Positions 1-8,020 of a DNA stretch of 64,000 nt are shown piece by piece. Below the pieces are notes generated by a model that searched no databases, was not told where the DNA came from, and saw only the letters and a program-made list of their open reading frames with translations. Numbering within the stretch: the first letter of the stretch is position 1; the number at the start of each line of letters is the position of its first letter. The position numbers and the translations under genes were made by a program. Where the stretch lies: NCBI GenBank assembly GCA_030583885.1, contig CP129480.1, positions 1,922,001 to 1,986,000 on the forward strand. Direction: 5' to 3'. This DNA is from Anaerolineales bacterium. Lineage in GTDB: Bacteria > Chloroflexota > Anaerolineae > Anaerolineales > Villigracilaceae.

Positions 1-608
1 TCCAGCTGTTCGCCGCTGAGCATCCCTTTTTTGAGTGCGTGCAAATATCCGCTCGCAGCCATTAATGGAGTGCGCAACTCGTGTGCGACGCTGGAAAGGA
101 ATTCGTTGCGCGCATGTTCCTGCTCGGAGAGTTTTTGATAGGCATCCGCCAGTTCGGCGGCCCGCAAACGCAGATCTTCGATGGCAAGCTGGTCGTTCTG
201 CCGCAGCCGGCTGCTGATCTCCCCAACCATTGCCATGGCCACGCTGGGACTGTGTTTCAGCACGCGGTTGAATCCCTCCTTATCCAATTCCAGCACGACG
301 ACGTTGGTTATTGATTTGACGGTGGCGGCTCTGGGTGCGTTGTGGATAAGTGCCATCTCACCGAAAAAATCCCCGGCAGTCAGGGTTTTCAGTAGACGCT
401 TGTCTGTATTGTTGATGGTTTTTGTGACCTCGAACTCCCCCTCGAGTACCATGTAGAATGTCTGTTCAACCGCATCCTCCCTGCATAAGACGGTATCGGG
501 GGGATATGTCTTGATATGGCTGTTGACAATGATCTCCTGCACTTCGTTCGGCCGGATGCCGGGAAATGCGCGGGGGATGATTTTTGCGGGGGTGCGGATC
601 GTGGTCAT
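1..608 (-). CDS. Cyclic-nucleotide-binding-domain histidine kinase, 3' part cut by window edge
   Basis: This reading frame is open from the ATG at 608 to the window edge, so about 202 N-terminal residues are visible. Residues 20-125 form a cNMP-binding (CAP/Crp-like) domain with the phosphate-binding-cassette signature FFGEMALIHNAPRAATV at 81-97. A short helical linker follows, then a HisKA dimerisation helix with SSVAHELRTPL, where H176 is the expected phospho-acceptor. The ATPase domain would lie outside the window. There is no membrane segment, so it should be a cytoplasmic sensor. AGGTGA sits just upstream of the ATG. The CNB-HisKA fusion is directly visible; whether it senses cAMP or is a degenerate ligand domain cannot be told. 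The arginine of the cassette (R93) is present. Confidence 0.85.
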   Translation of the reverse strand, partial: MTTIRTPAKIIPRAFPGIRPNEVQEIIVNSHIKTYPPDTVLCREDAVEQTFYMVLEGEFEVTKTINNTDKRLLKTLTAGDFFGEMALIHNAPRAATVKSITNVVVLELDKEGFNRVLKHSPSVAMAMVGEISSRLRQNDQLAIEDLRLRAAELADAYQKLSEQEHARNEFLSSVAHELRTPLMAASGYLHALKKGMLSGEQL

Positions 609-750
609 GAGTCACCTGTAATGTGGGTGATTTTATCATGCGGCAGAGAATGGACATTCACCCATTCGGGCTATCCGTGAATTCCAGCGACAGGAGTGTT
701 TAATAAAGTTAGGTTGCACAATTAATTGGTAACCAGTAATAACAAAATGA

Positions 751-1239
751 CTATGGGCTGATTACCGGATAAGCGGAAAGATCGATATCATCGTAGATCG
801 TGAGATACTCCTCGGCGATCCAGCACGGGGACCAGAAGTAGGGATTCTCGATCACATACCAGCCTGGTACACTGCCTATGCCGATCAATTCAACATCTTT
901 AAAGTCGCTGATATTGCTGGTCAGGGGATAGCTAGGACCGGGCCCCGTGTAACAAGGGGCCGGTCCTTTGACCTTGGGCAAACTCGTTGCAACAGGTTCC
1001 GCGGACACCGGTTCGGGGGTTGGGGTCTCCGTCTCGACGGGGATTGGGCTGGAAGTGGGGGGGGGCGGCGTGGGCGAGTACGCAATCGCAGTTTGGGTCA
1101 ACATGATGGATGCCAGCTCTGCTGAGAGCGTGCCAATGGCGTCCATGGTGGGAGTTGGTTCTGCCTGAGGAATGCAGGCAGCTAGGAGCAGACTTGCGAT
1201 AAGGGTATTCATTAGTATGCGATAGTGACTTGCTTTCAT
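751..1239 (-). CDS. Secreted lipoprotein with Thr/Pro linker and SH3-like C-terminus
   Basis: The start at 1239 is chosen because GGAG lies 7 nt upstream; an in-frame ATG at 1251 lies in front of that Shine-Dalgarno. The 162-residue product begins with a lipoprotein signal peptide ending in LLLAAC, so the mature protein is probably lipidated on Cys and faces outward. A low-complexity Pro/Thr/Glu-rich stretch then leads to a roughly 60-residue globular domain (CYTGPGPSYPLTSN...PGWYVIENP) that looks like a bacterial SH3-type fold. This architecture is common in Anaerolineae. Function is unknown; a cell-wall or surface-binding role is an inference from the fold. Confidence 0.75.
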   Translation of the reverse strand: MKASHYRILMNTLIASLLLAACIPQAEPTPTMDAIGTLSAELASIMLTQTAIAYSPTPPPPTSSPIPVETETPTPEPVSAEPVATSLPKVKGPAPCYTGPGPSYPLTSNISDFKDVELIGIGSVPGWYVIENPYFWSPCWIAEEYLTIYDDIDLSAYPVISP

Positions 1240-1319
1240 GAATATCTCCATCGGATGGTTGAATCATCCAAACAACATTCATGCAAGTATACACTGAACT
1301 TTTCCATGGTGATTGAATA

Positions 1320-1359
1320 TCAAGAAGGCTCCTGAAATGCACCTCAGGAACCATCTTGA
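1320..1359 (-). terminator. Imperfect inverted repeat downstream of the sulfur operon
   Basis: Arms TCAAGAAGGCTCCTGA (1320-1335) and TCAGGAACCATCTTGA (1344-1359) pair with two mismatches around an 8-nt loop. The site lies after the stop of the YeeE-rhodanese gene and before the lipoprotein gene. There is no T tract, so it could end transcription weakly or be an mRNA-processing hairpin. Confidence 0.4.
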
Positions 1360-1387
1360 TTACCGGTCACTGGATTCTGGGATTTTT

Positions 1388-2689
1388 CTACCCGCAGCCA
1401 CCACCGCTTTTATCACGCTTCAACTGCAATTTAATCTTTTCTTCGAATTCCAGGTTTTCATATTGAATGGGGCTGGGCGAACAGGATTCATAGCGGCTGC
1501 CCAACGCGGCAGGGAAGAGATAGCCCAATTCGTCGTCCCCAGCATTGGGGTTGAGTCGAAGCGCATCCTCCTCCGTGCCAAAGAACGCGATCCAGTTGTT
1601 GACCCCGCCTTCGAGGATGTACACGTTTGGCACGCTGTCCGCTGCGAGAATCTTCCACGCCTGCACGGCAGCGGTTTCGTCGTTGCTTATCACGAGGAAG
1701 ACGGTGTTGGCGGGCGGCTCACTGAGCAGGAGGGGGACGATCTCTTCGATGCGCTCCAACGGCACGTTGACCGCATCTTCGATGTGATACAGGTTGTAAT
1801 CGGCTTCGGAACGCACATCGAGATAGACAGGTTTCATACCCTGGTTGTATTTTGCCTTGAAGGCTTCGGCGGGCGTGATGAAAGCCAGGCGGTTCATAAG
1901 CATTTGGTCGGCGGTATAGGTAATTGTGTTGACAATGGGTTCCTGACCTTCGACCTGAATGGTTTCGGTGCGTGTGAATGTCAGTTTGTTGTATCTTTCT
2001 TCGAATGAAGGCGAGCCGATGAAGACAACCGCGAGCGCGAACACGAGCAAGGCGCCTGCGCCTGCAATGCGGAGTTTGGGCTCCCGGCTCAGGTCTTTTT
2101 TTCCGAATATACGTTCGAGTTGTTCCGCGCCCCAGAACATGAATAGCGCCATCAGTACAACGAGGAGTACAACGATACCTATGGGTAAATTGAAAACCTG
2201 GTCAAGGGTCACTCTCCCGTAATAGCCTGCGTTGTTGTACCAATGTGTGAAGAATCTTTCGGTTTCGGCAAAGAGCGCCGCGCCGGCAAAACCGCCGATC
2301 ATGAAGAACATGCCGTCAATTTTGCCTGTGGAGGCGGAAGCCAGGGATGTGGTGGGGCAGAACCCGCCGATGATGAAACCGACGCCCATGATCAGCCCGC
2401 CAACGAGGCCTGACCACAGATAAGTCGGGTTGACCCATACCTGGCTGAAGTTCAGGAGGCCAAGACCGACTGCCCCAAAGGTCAGCACCATGGCAGTGAC
2501 GATGGCGGTGAACATGACCTTGAGCACGGTCAGTTCGGTGAAGTAGAACTGCGCGGCGAGTTTGCGGGAATCGCCAAACCCGGACATTTCAAGCACATAG
2601 CCGAACGCAAAGCCGATCACACCGAAGAGGATGTATGTCCATGGGTTGCTTGCGCTGACTACGGTAAATTCAGGGAGGGGAAAGTTCAT
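1388..2689 (-). CDS. YeeE/YedE transporter fused to a rhodanese-like domain lacking the catalytic Cys
   Basis: The 433-residue protein has an N-terminal YeeE/YedE (sulf_transp) region of about 225 residues with multiple membrane helices and the family Cys motif GGFCPTTS (C111). Family members import thiosulfate or other reduced sulfur species. Residues about 272-375 are a rhodanese fold (YLDVRSEADYNLYHIEDAVNVP, GGVNNW). The active-site loop reads LVISNDETA, with S335 where rhodaneses have the sulfur-carrying Cys. The protein ends in KSGGGCG, which offers another thiol. It is the last gene of an operon with a second YeeE gene 16 nt upstream and two multiheme cytochromes. Transport of a sulfur compound is likely; sulfurtransferase activity through the usual Cys is not. 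Confidence 0.85.
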   Translation of the reverse strand: MNFPLPEFTVVSASNPWTYILFGVIGFAFGYVLEMSGFGDSRKLAAQFYFTELTVLKVMFTAIVTAMVLTFGAVGLGLLNFSQVWVNPTYLWSGLVGGLIMGVGFIIGGFCPTTSLASASTGKIDGMFFMIGGFAGAALFAETERFFTHWYNNAGYYGRVTLDQVFNLPIGIVVLLVVLMALFMFWGAEQLERIFGKKDLSREPKLRIAGAGALLVFALAVVFIGSPSFEERYNKLTFTRTETIQVEGQEPIVNTITYTADQMLMNRLAFITPAEAFKAKYNQGMKPVYLDVRSEADYNLYHIEDAVNVPLERIEEIVPLLLSEPPANTVFLVISNDETAAVQAWKILAADSVPNVYILEGGVNNWIAFFGTEEDALRLNPNAGDDELGYLFPAALGSRYESCSPSPIQYENLEFEEKIKLQLKRDKSGGGCG

Positions 2690-2705
2690 GATAAATCTCC
2701 AGTCC

Positions 2706-3251
2706 TTAGTTCCAAAGTTTTCTTACGAAGTACGCAAGTCCATAGGCCCCGCCGAAGATCGCGAACATGACAACCCACGATCCTGCGGAAAGAGTTGCCC
2801 CGCCAGAAAGCGCCTGCCCGGAGGTGCATCCTCGCGCCATGCGTGCGCCGTAGAGGAAGATCACGCCGCCGAGGAATGCCATTAGCCAGCGGGTGCGGTC
2901 GGAGATGTGCGGACCTTTGGTGGTCATGAATTTTAAGCGTCCATTGAACAGACCGGAGGCAAAGCCGCCGAACAACGCGCCAAAGAAGACAGGCACGATC
3001 CAGTCATCCAGCGGATTTTTGTCGCCGCCCGCCATTTTCAAAAGGTAGGGGTTGTTATCCACGTGCGAGGACGAGATGGCATCTACGATCGCGGCGTCAA
3101 TGCGGCTGGTTGCGCCCGAGGAACCAAGTCCATTGCCTGTGAGGAAGAAGGCAAGGAACAGGACGATGCCCAGCACGATACCGCCAACGTACGGATGCAC
3201 GTACGGCTTTTCGGGGCGGTTTAAAATTGATTTTCTGGTTTGAGCGGTCAT
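2706..3251 (-). CDS. YeeE/YedE family membrane protein
   Basis: The start at 3251 is preceded by AAGGAG at good spacing; the longer open frame to 3317 runs through a repeat element and is rejected. The 181-residue product has four or five predicted membrane helices and the YedE motif GARMARGCTSGQALSGG, whose Cys is the conserved sulfur-relay residue of the family. YeeE/YedE proteins often occur as two half-size partners, which fits the adjacent gene that carries the second half plus a rhodanese-like domain. It is expected to move a reduced sulfur species across the membrane for the cytochromes encoded upstream; the exact substrate is inferred only. Confidence 0.85.
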   Translation of the reverse strand: MTAQTRKSILNRPEKPYVHPYVGGIVLGIVLFLAFFLTGNGLGSSGATSRIDAAIVDAISSSHVDNNPYLLKMAGGDKNPLDDWIVPVFFGALFGGFASGLFNGRLKFMTTKGPHISDRTRWLMAFLGGVIFLYGARMARGCTSGQALSGGATLSAGSWVVMFAIFGGAYGLAYFVRKLWN

Positions 3252-3276
3252 GTTAAGAAACTCCTTCTGTCGATAT

Positions 3277-3315
3277 GGTGGTTGAGTAGGGCGGAGCCCG
3301 TAGCGAAACCACACC
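3277..3315. repeat. REP-like intergenic palindrome (GGTTGAGTAG...CGAAACCAC type)
   Basis: The sequence between the cytochrome and YedE genes has GGTGGTTGAGTAG at one end and CGAAACCACACC at the other, an interrupted inverted repeat. A diverged relative lies at 15597-15670 between sufS and sufU. Elements with this GGTTGAGTAG/CGAAACCACC signature are widespread dispersed intergenic repeats. Confidence 0.5.
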
Positions 3316-3345
3316 ACAAAATTTAGTATTTACCTTTCAGCAGGG

Positions 3346-6048
3346 TTATTCATCCTTTTCTTCATGTACTTCCACTTCTTCGTATCCTGTCACCATGGCG
3401 CGCATCGCTTCGAGCGGAGTGGCGCCGGTGGTGGTCAGATACACATGCCCCACGATGAAGGAGGCAAAGAGCCATGCCATCAGGGTATGCATGGGGGCAA
3501 GGAAGGGCAAACCCCCGAACCATGTTTGGATGGACGGCACTTTCTGCACCAACCACATCATCATGCCGGTAATCCCTTGAAGTGGAAGCAGGACACCGAG
3601 CAGACCAATGTATGTGACCATTTGCAGAGGATTGAACTTCCGTTGCTTGGACTTGTGGAATGGGTGGGGCTCCTGGTTGAAGATGCCCTGGATATAGTAT
3701 TTGGCTTGCGCGATCATCTGGTCGATGAAGCCGTAGGGGTGTGGGATGTATTGCTGGATTTCGCCGCTGATAACATGCCAGAGGATCGAGACGAGTGCAT
3801 TGATGGCAAGCAGCGCAGCCAGTACGTTGTGAATGGTGACGATGTTTCGGAAGGAAAATGCGCTGAATAGATCAGGGCGATGGATGATGAGCCCCGTCAT
3901 CAACAGGACGACAATTGCAACGGTCTGGAGCCAGTGCCAGAACCGTTCGTACGCTTCATACATGTAGACGGTTTTTGTTGCAACTGTCTGCCTGCCACGC
4001 CTTCGCGCCGCGACAAACCGGAAGGTGGCGTGTCCCGCCACTCCCATGATGGTACCGACGAAAAGCAGTGCGCCGGCCCAGTCGATCCAAGCGACGCGGT
4101 TGTGCCCGAAGATGTAGGTTCGGTCGTTTTCATTAACCGGGCTGTAGTACAAGGCTCCATCTTCGTTGATAATGCTTCCGGTTGCCGTCACATTGACGCC
4201 CAACACGAATTCGGGAGTTACGCCGGCGGGAGCCGAGTCTGCCAGCAGGATCGGGGTGGTGACGCGCGAATCCGTGTGGTGGCAGGTTTCGCAATCCCGC
4301 GTTGCGGATTTGCTGTCCACAACATTGTGATTGATCGAGTAGGGCTGTACCTGTCCCGCGATGTACACGTTACTCAGCCCCAGCGCTTCCAGCCTGCCTG
4401 CAATAAATTGCTGTTTGGCTTCGGTATCCAGAATAAGTTCGACCTCGCTCAGCTCGCCGTCGCCGTTTTCGTCGAGGGCGGAAAGAACATCAGCAGAATA
4501 GCCGCCATCGTCGAGATACGCAGCTTCCAGGTCCGCTTTGCGAACCGGGCGCAGGCTGCCGTTCCCGTCTTCATAAACCCAGAAGAAGGACGTGATCAAA
4601 TTGTAGGGCGCGAACAGAATTTTCCCTTCCACGGTGTCAGTGCGCTGCATCAACACAGGCTGATATCCGGTGACAAGGTCGGTGGTGGTGTTCGACCCTT
4701 CGATGCCGCGGCATTCCGTACGGGCGGAGCCATCCGGATGGATGACGGTCCAATCCATGGTGGAAAGGGCTGGCGCGTACATCTGCGGGATGTGGCAGGT
4801 CTCGCAGGCGATCACCTGCATGTGACGGTCGTTGTAGGGAAGCCAGCCCGCATGGGACTGGTTGGTGTCATGACAGGATTCGCAGCGGCGCATGGTGCTT
4901 TTGGATTCAGGCGCGAGGTTGAATTGGGCGCTGACGCCGCGTGCAAAGTTATGGTCGGGACGCTCAAGATACTCGTTGATATTCAGTTTGCGCGGATCGT
5001 ACAGCAGATGGCTTGGACTTGATCCCTGGATTTCGAGTGCGTGCGCAGGATTATTGGGTGAGAAGTGACAGTCGGTGCATTGAAGCTGGCGCTGCGCGTG
5101 GATGTCCCACGAGCGGGTAAGGTCGTTCTTGCCAGCCTGATTTATGCCTGATTGATTGATGCGCTGCGTGGAAATGACCTGCCCTGTAGTGGCGGTTTGT
5201 TGGTAATCCAGATCGCAGGCGTTGATGAGTAGAGGCGTGTCATCCGCGTGTACTACACCATGGCACGCCGCACAATTCGAATTCGTCGGGTCTTGAATGC
5301 GCAGGGTTTCGATTTTTACTTCACCGAGTTCGTTGAAGGCGTCGGCGTTCCAAGTCCAATCGTCGCCGCTTTTTGTGACGATATTCAAGCCGAGCAGGGT
5401 GGCGGTGTTGGCATTCCCAAACTCGCCCGATTGGATTGCGGAAATCCGCGCTTCATTATTCGGACTTTCGAGATGGCACAGGAAGCAGTTCATTTCCATC
5501 GTGCCCGATGCTTCCCAATCCCATGTGGATATTGTTCCATCCTCATTGAGGATGGCAGTTTCGGGATCGGCTTTGCTGACGGAGAGATCGGTCAGCATTT
5601 CGCCTCCTCTGGACGTGGTGCCTGGTCCGCCGCCGACGACACGTGCGCCGTTCAACATCAGCCATTCGGCTGTGCTGAGGTCGAGGTTTTCATCTCCCGC
5701 AGGGGAGAGATAGCGATAGGTGAGCGGGTTCCACTGACCGAAGAGTCCATTGCTGGTGTCGAAGGTGACGCTGGCAGAGTCGTAATCGCTCAAGCCGAGG
5801 TCGGAGTGGAAGGCGTGCGCGGCGATGAAATTCGTGTCGTGGCATTGTCCGCAGGTGAGCATGGTGGAGACAGTCTTATCGCTTTCGAGCACGTTCGTGC
5901 CGTCCGCATCGAGCAGGAGGAAGTTCGGGTGTAATGCCGAAGCCTGGGGAGCAGGAGCAGGTTCAGGCGCGGCAAGAACCGTTCCAATTCCGATCGCGGC
6001 GACTACGAGAAGGAGTCCAAATAGTGTGAAGAGGATGTATCGTTTCAT
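3346..6048 (-). CDS. Heptaheme cytochrome c with EF-hand insert and C-terminal cytochrome b domain
   Basis: The start at 6048 has AAGGAAATAAC just upstream and gives a clean signal peptide (MKRYILFTLFGLLLVVAAIG); the longer frame to 6270 overlaps the upstream gene and is rejected. The 900-residue protein has seven CXXCH motifs at about 66, 188, 259, 324, 389, 415 and 586. A canonical EF-hand loop (DENGDGELSEVE, about 526-537) sits between hemes 6 and 7. After about residue 655 there is a membrane domain of roughly five helices with His residues typical of cytochrome b561/FdnI-type subunits. It follows the octaheme gene by 2 nt. It probably links the quinone pool to extracytoplasmic multiheme chemistry on a sulfur compound. 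Fusion of both parts in one chain is unusual. Confidence 0.85.
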   Translation of the reverse strand: MKRYILFTLFGLLLVVAAIGIGTVLAAPEPAPAPQASALHPNFLLLDADGTNVLESDKTVSTMLTCGQCHDTNFIAAHAFHSDLGLSDYDSASVTFDTSNGLFGQWNPLTYRYLSPAGDENLDLSTAEWLMLNGARVVGGGPGTTSRGGEMLTDLSVSKADPETAILNEDGTISTWDWEASGTMEMNCFLCHLESPNNEARISAIQSGEFGNANTATLLGLNIVTKSGDDWTWNADAFNELGEVKIETLRIQDPTNSNCAACHGVVHADDTPLLINACDLDYQQTATTGQVISTQRINQSGINQAGKNDLTRSWDIHAQRQLQCTDCHFSPNNPAHALEIQGSSPSHLLYDPRKLNINEYLERPDHNFARGVSAQFNLAPESKSTMRRCESCHDTNQSHAGWLPYNDRHMQVIACETCHIPQMYAPALSTMDWTVIHPDGSARTECRGIEGSNTTTDLVTGYQPVLMQRTDTVEGKILFAPYNLITSFFWVYEDGNGSLRPVRKADLEAAYLDDGGYSADVLSALDENGDGELSEVELILDTEAKQQFIAGRLEALGLSNVYIAGQVQPYSINHNVVDSKSATRDCETCHHTDSRVTTPILLADSAPAGVTPEFVLGVNVTATGSIINEDGALYYSPVNENDRTYIFGHNRVAWIDWAGALLFVGTIMGVAGHATFRFVAARRRGRQTVATKTVYMYEAYERFWHWLQTVAIVVLLMTGLIIHRPDLFSAFSFRNIVTIHNVLAALLAINALVSILWHVISGEIQQYIPHPYGFIDQMIAQAKYYIQGIFNQEPHPFHKSKQRKFNPLQMVTYIGLLGVLLPLQGITGMMMWLVQKVPSIQTWFGGLPFLAPMHTLMAWLFASFIVGHVYLTTTGATPLEAMRAMVTGYEEVEVHEEKDE

Positions 6049-6050
6049 TG

Positions 6051-7511
6051 TTATTTCCTTCCGCCCCATTTGATCGGGTCGCCGAGGTAGCCAAGCGCTT
6101 CCCAATCCATGCGCCCGTTCTCGCTGTGGCACGAGTCGCATTGCAATGCTTTGTCGGCGGACTGCACCATGTGGGTGGTGGGCCAGTACATGTAGGTTTC
6201 GGTGAAGCCGTATTGACCGCTGTACGGCAGACCCATGCGTTCCTCGGCGAGTTGGAAGCCGCTGTCCCAATCGAAGGTGGTCCAGAAACCGTTTTCGCCG
6301 GCGGTAATGGGGGCGAGCAGATAGTTGTACGTTGTGTCGTAGGGCTGTTTGGCGATGTGCAGTTTGAAGGGGAATATCTTCGCGGTTTTGTCTGCAATAC
6401 TGCCCGCGGGTTTGTTGATGTAGGTCACGCCGTCCTTGTTGATCGGGTCGCCGAGGATGTAGCGGTATTCATTGTTTCCATTGAACCAGAGATAGGCGGG
6501 GGCAAAGTTCTTGTCGTATACAAATTCACCTTTGATCTTGAGGTAGGTGAAGTGGTTGTCTTCGCGTCCCTCCTGAGCCGCCTCTGACCAGTCCCAATAG
6601 ACTTTGGTGGGGTCTTCGAGCGCGAGCGCGGGGATGTGGCAGGTTTGGCAGGCGACTGCAGCGAGATGACCGTCAATACGTTCGTCGCCGTGTTTTTGGT
6701 CCACATGGCATTGCTCGCAGGAGACTTGTTCGGCGGGGTCGATGGTGTAGTTATCGCTCAACATGCGCCCGAGGATCTGGTGGTCCTGCGTCCAATGGCA
6801 GTCGGTGCAGAGCATGTTGTTCCCGCCGCCCATGTGGATGTCGAGCGATTCGCTGGGAAAGTACAGGCTTTCATCGAGGTCGCCGTGTTTGACGCCGTTG
6901 CCGCCGCCGCCGTCGAAATGACAGGTCCCACAGTTGTCGCGGGTGGGCGCGCGGACGGAGCGTGCTGCGGCGAGCAGGTCAACGCCTTCAGCCGGATCCC
7001 CGTATTCGCCTTTGGCGTACGCCCCCATATCCGCGTGGCAGGCGAGACAGTCCACGTTTTCCGTCTTCGTGTAGTCGTATTCTCCGAATTCCTCCCAGCC
7101 GTAGCCGACATGGCAAGTCATGCATCGCTTTTGATTCCCCTGTGCGCTGATGCAGAAGTTGTTGATCTGATTGGCTTTGCCGATGGTGACGGGTTCGTCG
7201 CGCCAGGGAACATCGAATTCCTTGGATTCCCATGTCCAGTGGGTGGTTGCCATGACTGCTGTGGCGGCATCTTCGTGGCATTCGAGGCAGGCGCGGGTTA
7301 CATCCTGTCCTGTGGTGAATTCGCCGTTGACGATGTCGGAATGATCCACATGCACGGGCTTGACGGGGAGATATGCTGCAGGGTCGTTCGCTTTTTGGGC
7401 GCGGGGCAGGAAGTAAAGGACCGGGACGAGAATCAGCAACAAAATGCCGAGCAAACCCAAAGTCCATGAAGGGATGCGAAGTCTTGAGCGTGTCGAAGGG
7501 CGTTGTTTCAT
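6051..7511 (-). CDS. Octaheme c-type cytochrome, tetrathionate-reductase-like family
   Basis: The 486-residue protein has one N-terminal membrane anchor (about 15-36) and eight CXXCH motifs at about 75, 130, 155, 194, 235, 265, 288 and 458. Heme count, length and the long spacing before the last heme match the octaheme tetrathionate reductase (OTR) family, which reduces tetrathionate, nitrite or hydroxylamine in vitro. Its ATG overlaps the arsR-type gene upstream by ATGA, so the two are coupled. The downstream partner is a heptaheme-cytochrome b fusion, and two YeeE transporters complete the operon. A sulfur oxyanion as natural substrate is an inference from the YeeE/rhodanese context. Confidence 0.85.
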   Translation of the reverse strand: MKQRPSTRSRLRIPSWTLGLLGILLLILVPVLYFLPRAQKANDPAAYLPVKPVHVDHSDIVNGEFTTGQDVTRACLECHEDAATAVMATTHWTWESKEFDVPWRDEPVTIGKANQINNFCISAQGNQKRCMTCHVGYGWEEFGEYDYTKTENVDCLACHADMGAYAKGEYGDPAEGVDLLAAARSVRAPTRDNCGTCHFDGGGGNGVKHGDLDESLYFPSESLDIHMGGGNNMLCTDCHWTQDHQILGRMLSDNYTIDPAEQVSCEQCHVDQKHGDERIDGHLAAVACQTCHIPALALEDPTKVYWDWSEAAQEGREDNHFTYLKIKGEFVYDKNFAPAYLWFNGNNEYRYILGDPINKDGVTYINKPAGSIADKTAKIFPFKLHIAKQPYDTTYNYLLAPITAGENGFWTTFDWDSGFQLAEERMGLPYSGQYGFTETYMYWPTTHMVQSADKALQCDSCHSENGRMDWEALGYLGDPIKWGGRK

Positions 7512-7855
7512 ACATTCTCCTGTGCGGTTTCGTTGACCAGGCTTGCCTGATATGCGAGTCGGTCACGCATGATGCTGCGCATGATGTCAAGTGCCTGAAT
7601 GAGCCGGGGATCGGCAAGGTGATAGGTGATGGTCGTGCCTGTGCGAACAGTGTCCACCAGCCCGCGTTCGCGCAGGACTTTGAGGTGGCGCGACGTGGTG
7701 GGCTGGTTCAAGCCCAATTCGTTTGCCAGTTCGTTGACGTTGTGAGGCGTTTCATTGAGTGAATATAAAATGAGGAGGCGGCTTGGGTCCGAAAGCGCCG
7801 CACAGAAGTTGGCTTCTAGCTGCAGGATTTCCTGCTGGAGAGTGGGGTTGACCAT
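7508..7855 (-). CDS. ArsR/SmtB-family transcriptional regulator
   Basis: This 115-residue winged-helix protein carries the ArsR core LSDPSRLLILYSL...NELANELGLNQPTTSRHLKVLRERGLV followed by a beta-wing (GTTITYHLADPRLI). The only Cys is C18 near the N-terminus (NFCAALSDPSR), so the classic metal-binding CXC of helix 3 is absent. Thiol/persulfide sensing through one Cys is conceivable but not shown. Its stop overlaps the octaheme start by 4 nt, which makes it the first gene of the sulfur-redox operon and its likely autoregulator. The AT-rich palindrome at 7871-7896 just upstream is a candidate binding site. Confidence 0.9.
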   Translation of the reverse strand: MVNPTLQQEILQLEANFCAALSDPSRLLILYSLNETPHNVNELANELGLNQPTTSRHLKVLRERGLVDTVRTGTTITYHLADPRLIQALDIMRSIMRDRLAYQASLVNETAQENV

Positions 7856-7870
7856 GATCTACCTGCCTAT

Positions 7871-7896
7871 ATGTATATAAACGAATATTTATACAT
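7871..7896. promoter_or_regulatory. Candidate ArsR operator palindrome
   Basis: ATGTAT at 7871-7876 and ATACAT at 7891-7896 flank an AT-rich core, forming an imperfect 26-bp dyad 15 bp upstream of the ArsR gene start. ArsR proteins bind AT-rich imperfect dyads of this size near their own promoters. Confidence 0.5.
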
Positions 7897-7908
7897 GCAT
7901 CATAATAT

Positions 7909-7942
7909 TGTGACAGTTTGTACAATAGTGCAGTGTGTCACA
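7909..7942. promoter_or_regulatory. Inverted repeat TGTGACA...TGTCACA between the ArsR and XRE genes
   Basis: Two perfect 7-bp arms (7909-7915, 7936-7942) are separated by 20 bp. The half-site resembles a Crp/Fnr half-site (TGTGA), but the spacing is too long for a single dimer site. It could serve either divergent gene. Confidence 0.3.
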
Positions 7943-7970
7943 TTAATTTTCGTTTAATGTCACTTTTCGT

Positions 7971-7981
7971 TGGGGTATAAT
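7971..7981 (+). promoter_or_regulatory. -10 element of the XRE-cupin gene (GGGGTATAAT)
   Basis: TATAAT preceded by a G run lies about 45 nt before the ATG at 8021. The -35 region is weak. The leader carries CGGAGG about 6 nt before the start codon. Confidence 0.5.
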
Positions 7982-8020
7982 TTTGGGAAGATTTAAAGAT
8001 TTTGGAAATCCGGAGGTACC

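Noticed and set aside
3880..5022. 380-codon plus-strand open frame opposite the heptaheme cytochrome
   Set aside because: Shadow of a G+C-rich coding sequence; the opposite strand carries clear heme motifs.
6049..6270. N-terminal extension of the heptaheme cytochrome
   Set aside because: It overlaps the octaheme gene in another frame and would hide the signal peptide that starts at the ATG at 6048, which has a ribosome site.
7909..7942. Crp/Fnr operator
   Set aside because: Half-sites fit but the 20-bp spacer does not match the 6-bp spacer of a Crp/Fnr dimer site; kept only as an inverted repeat.
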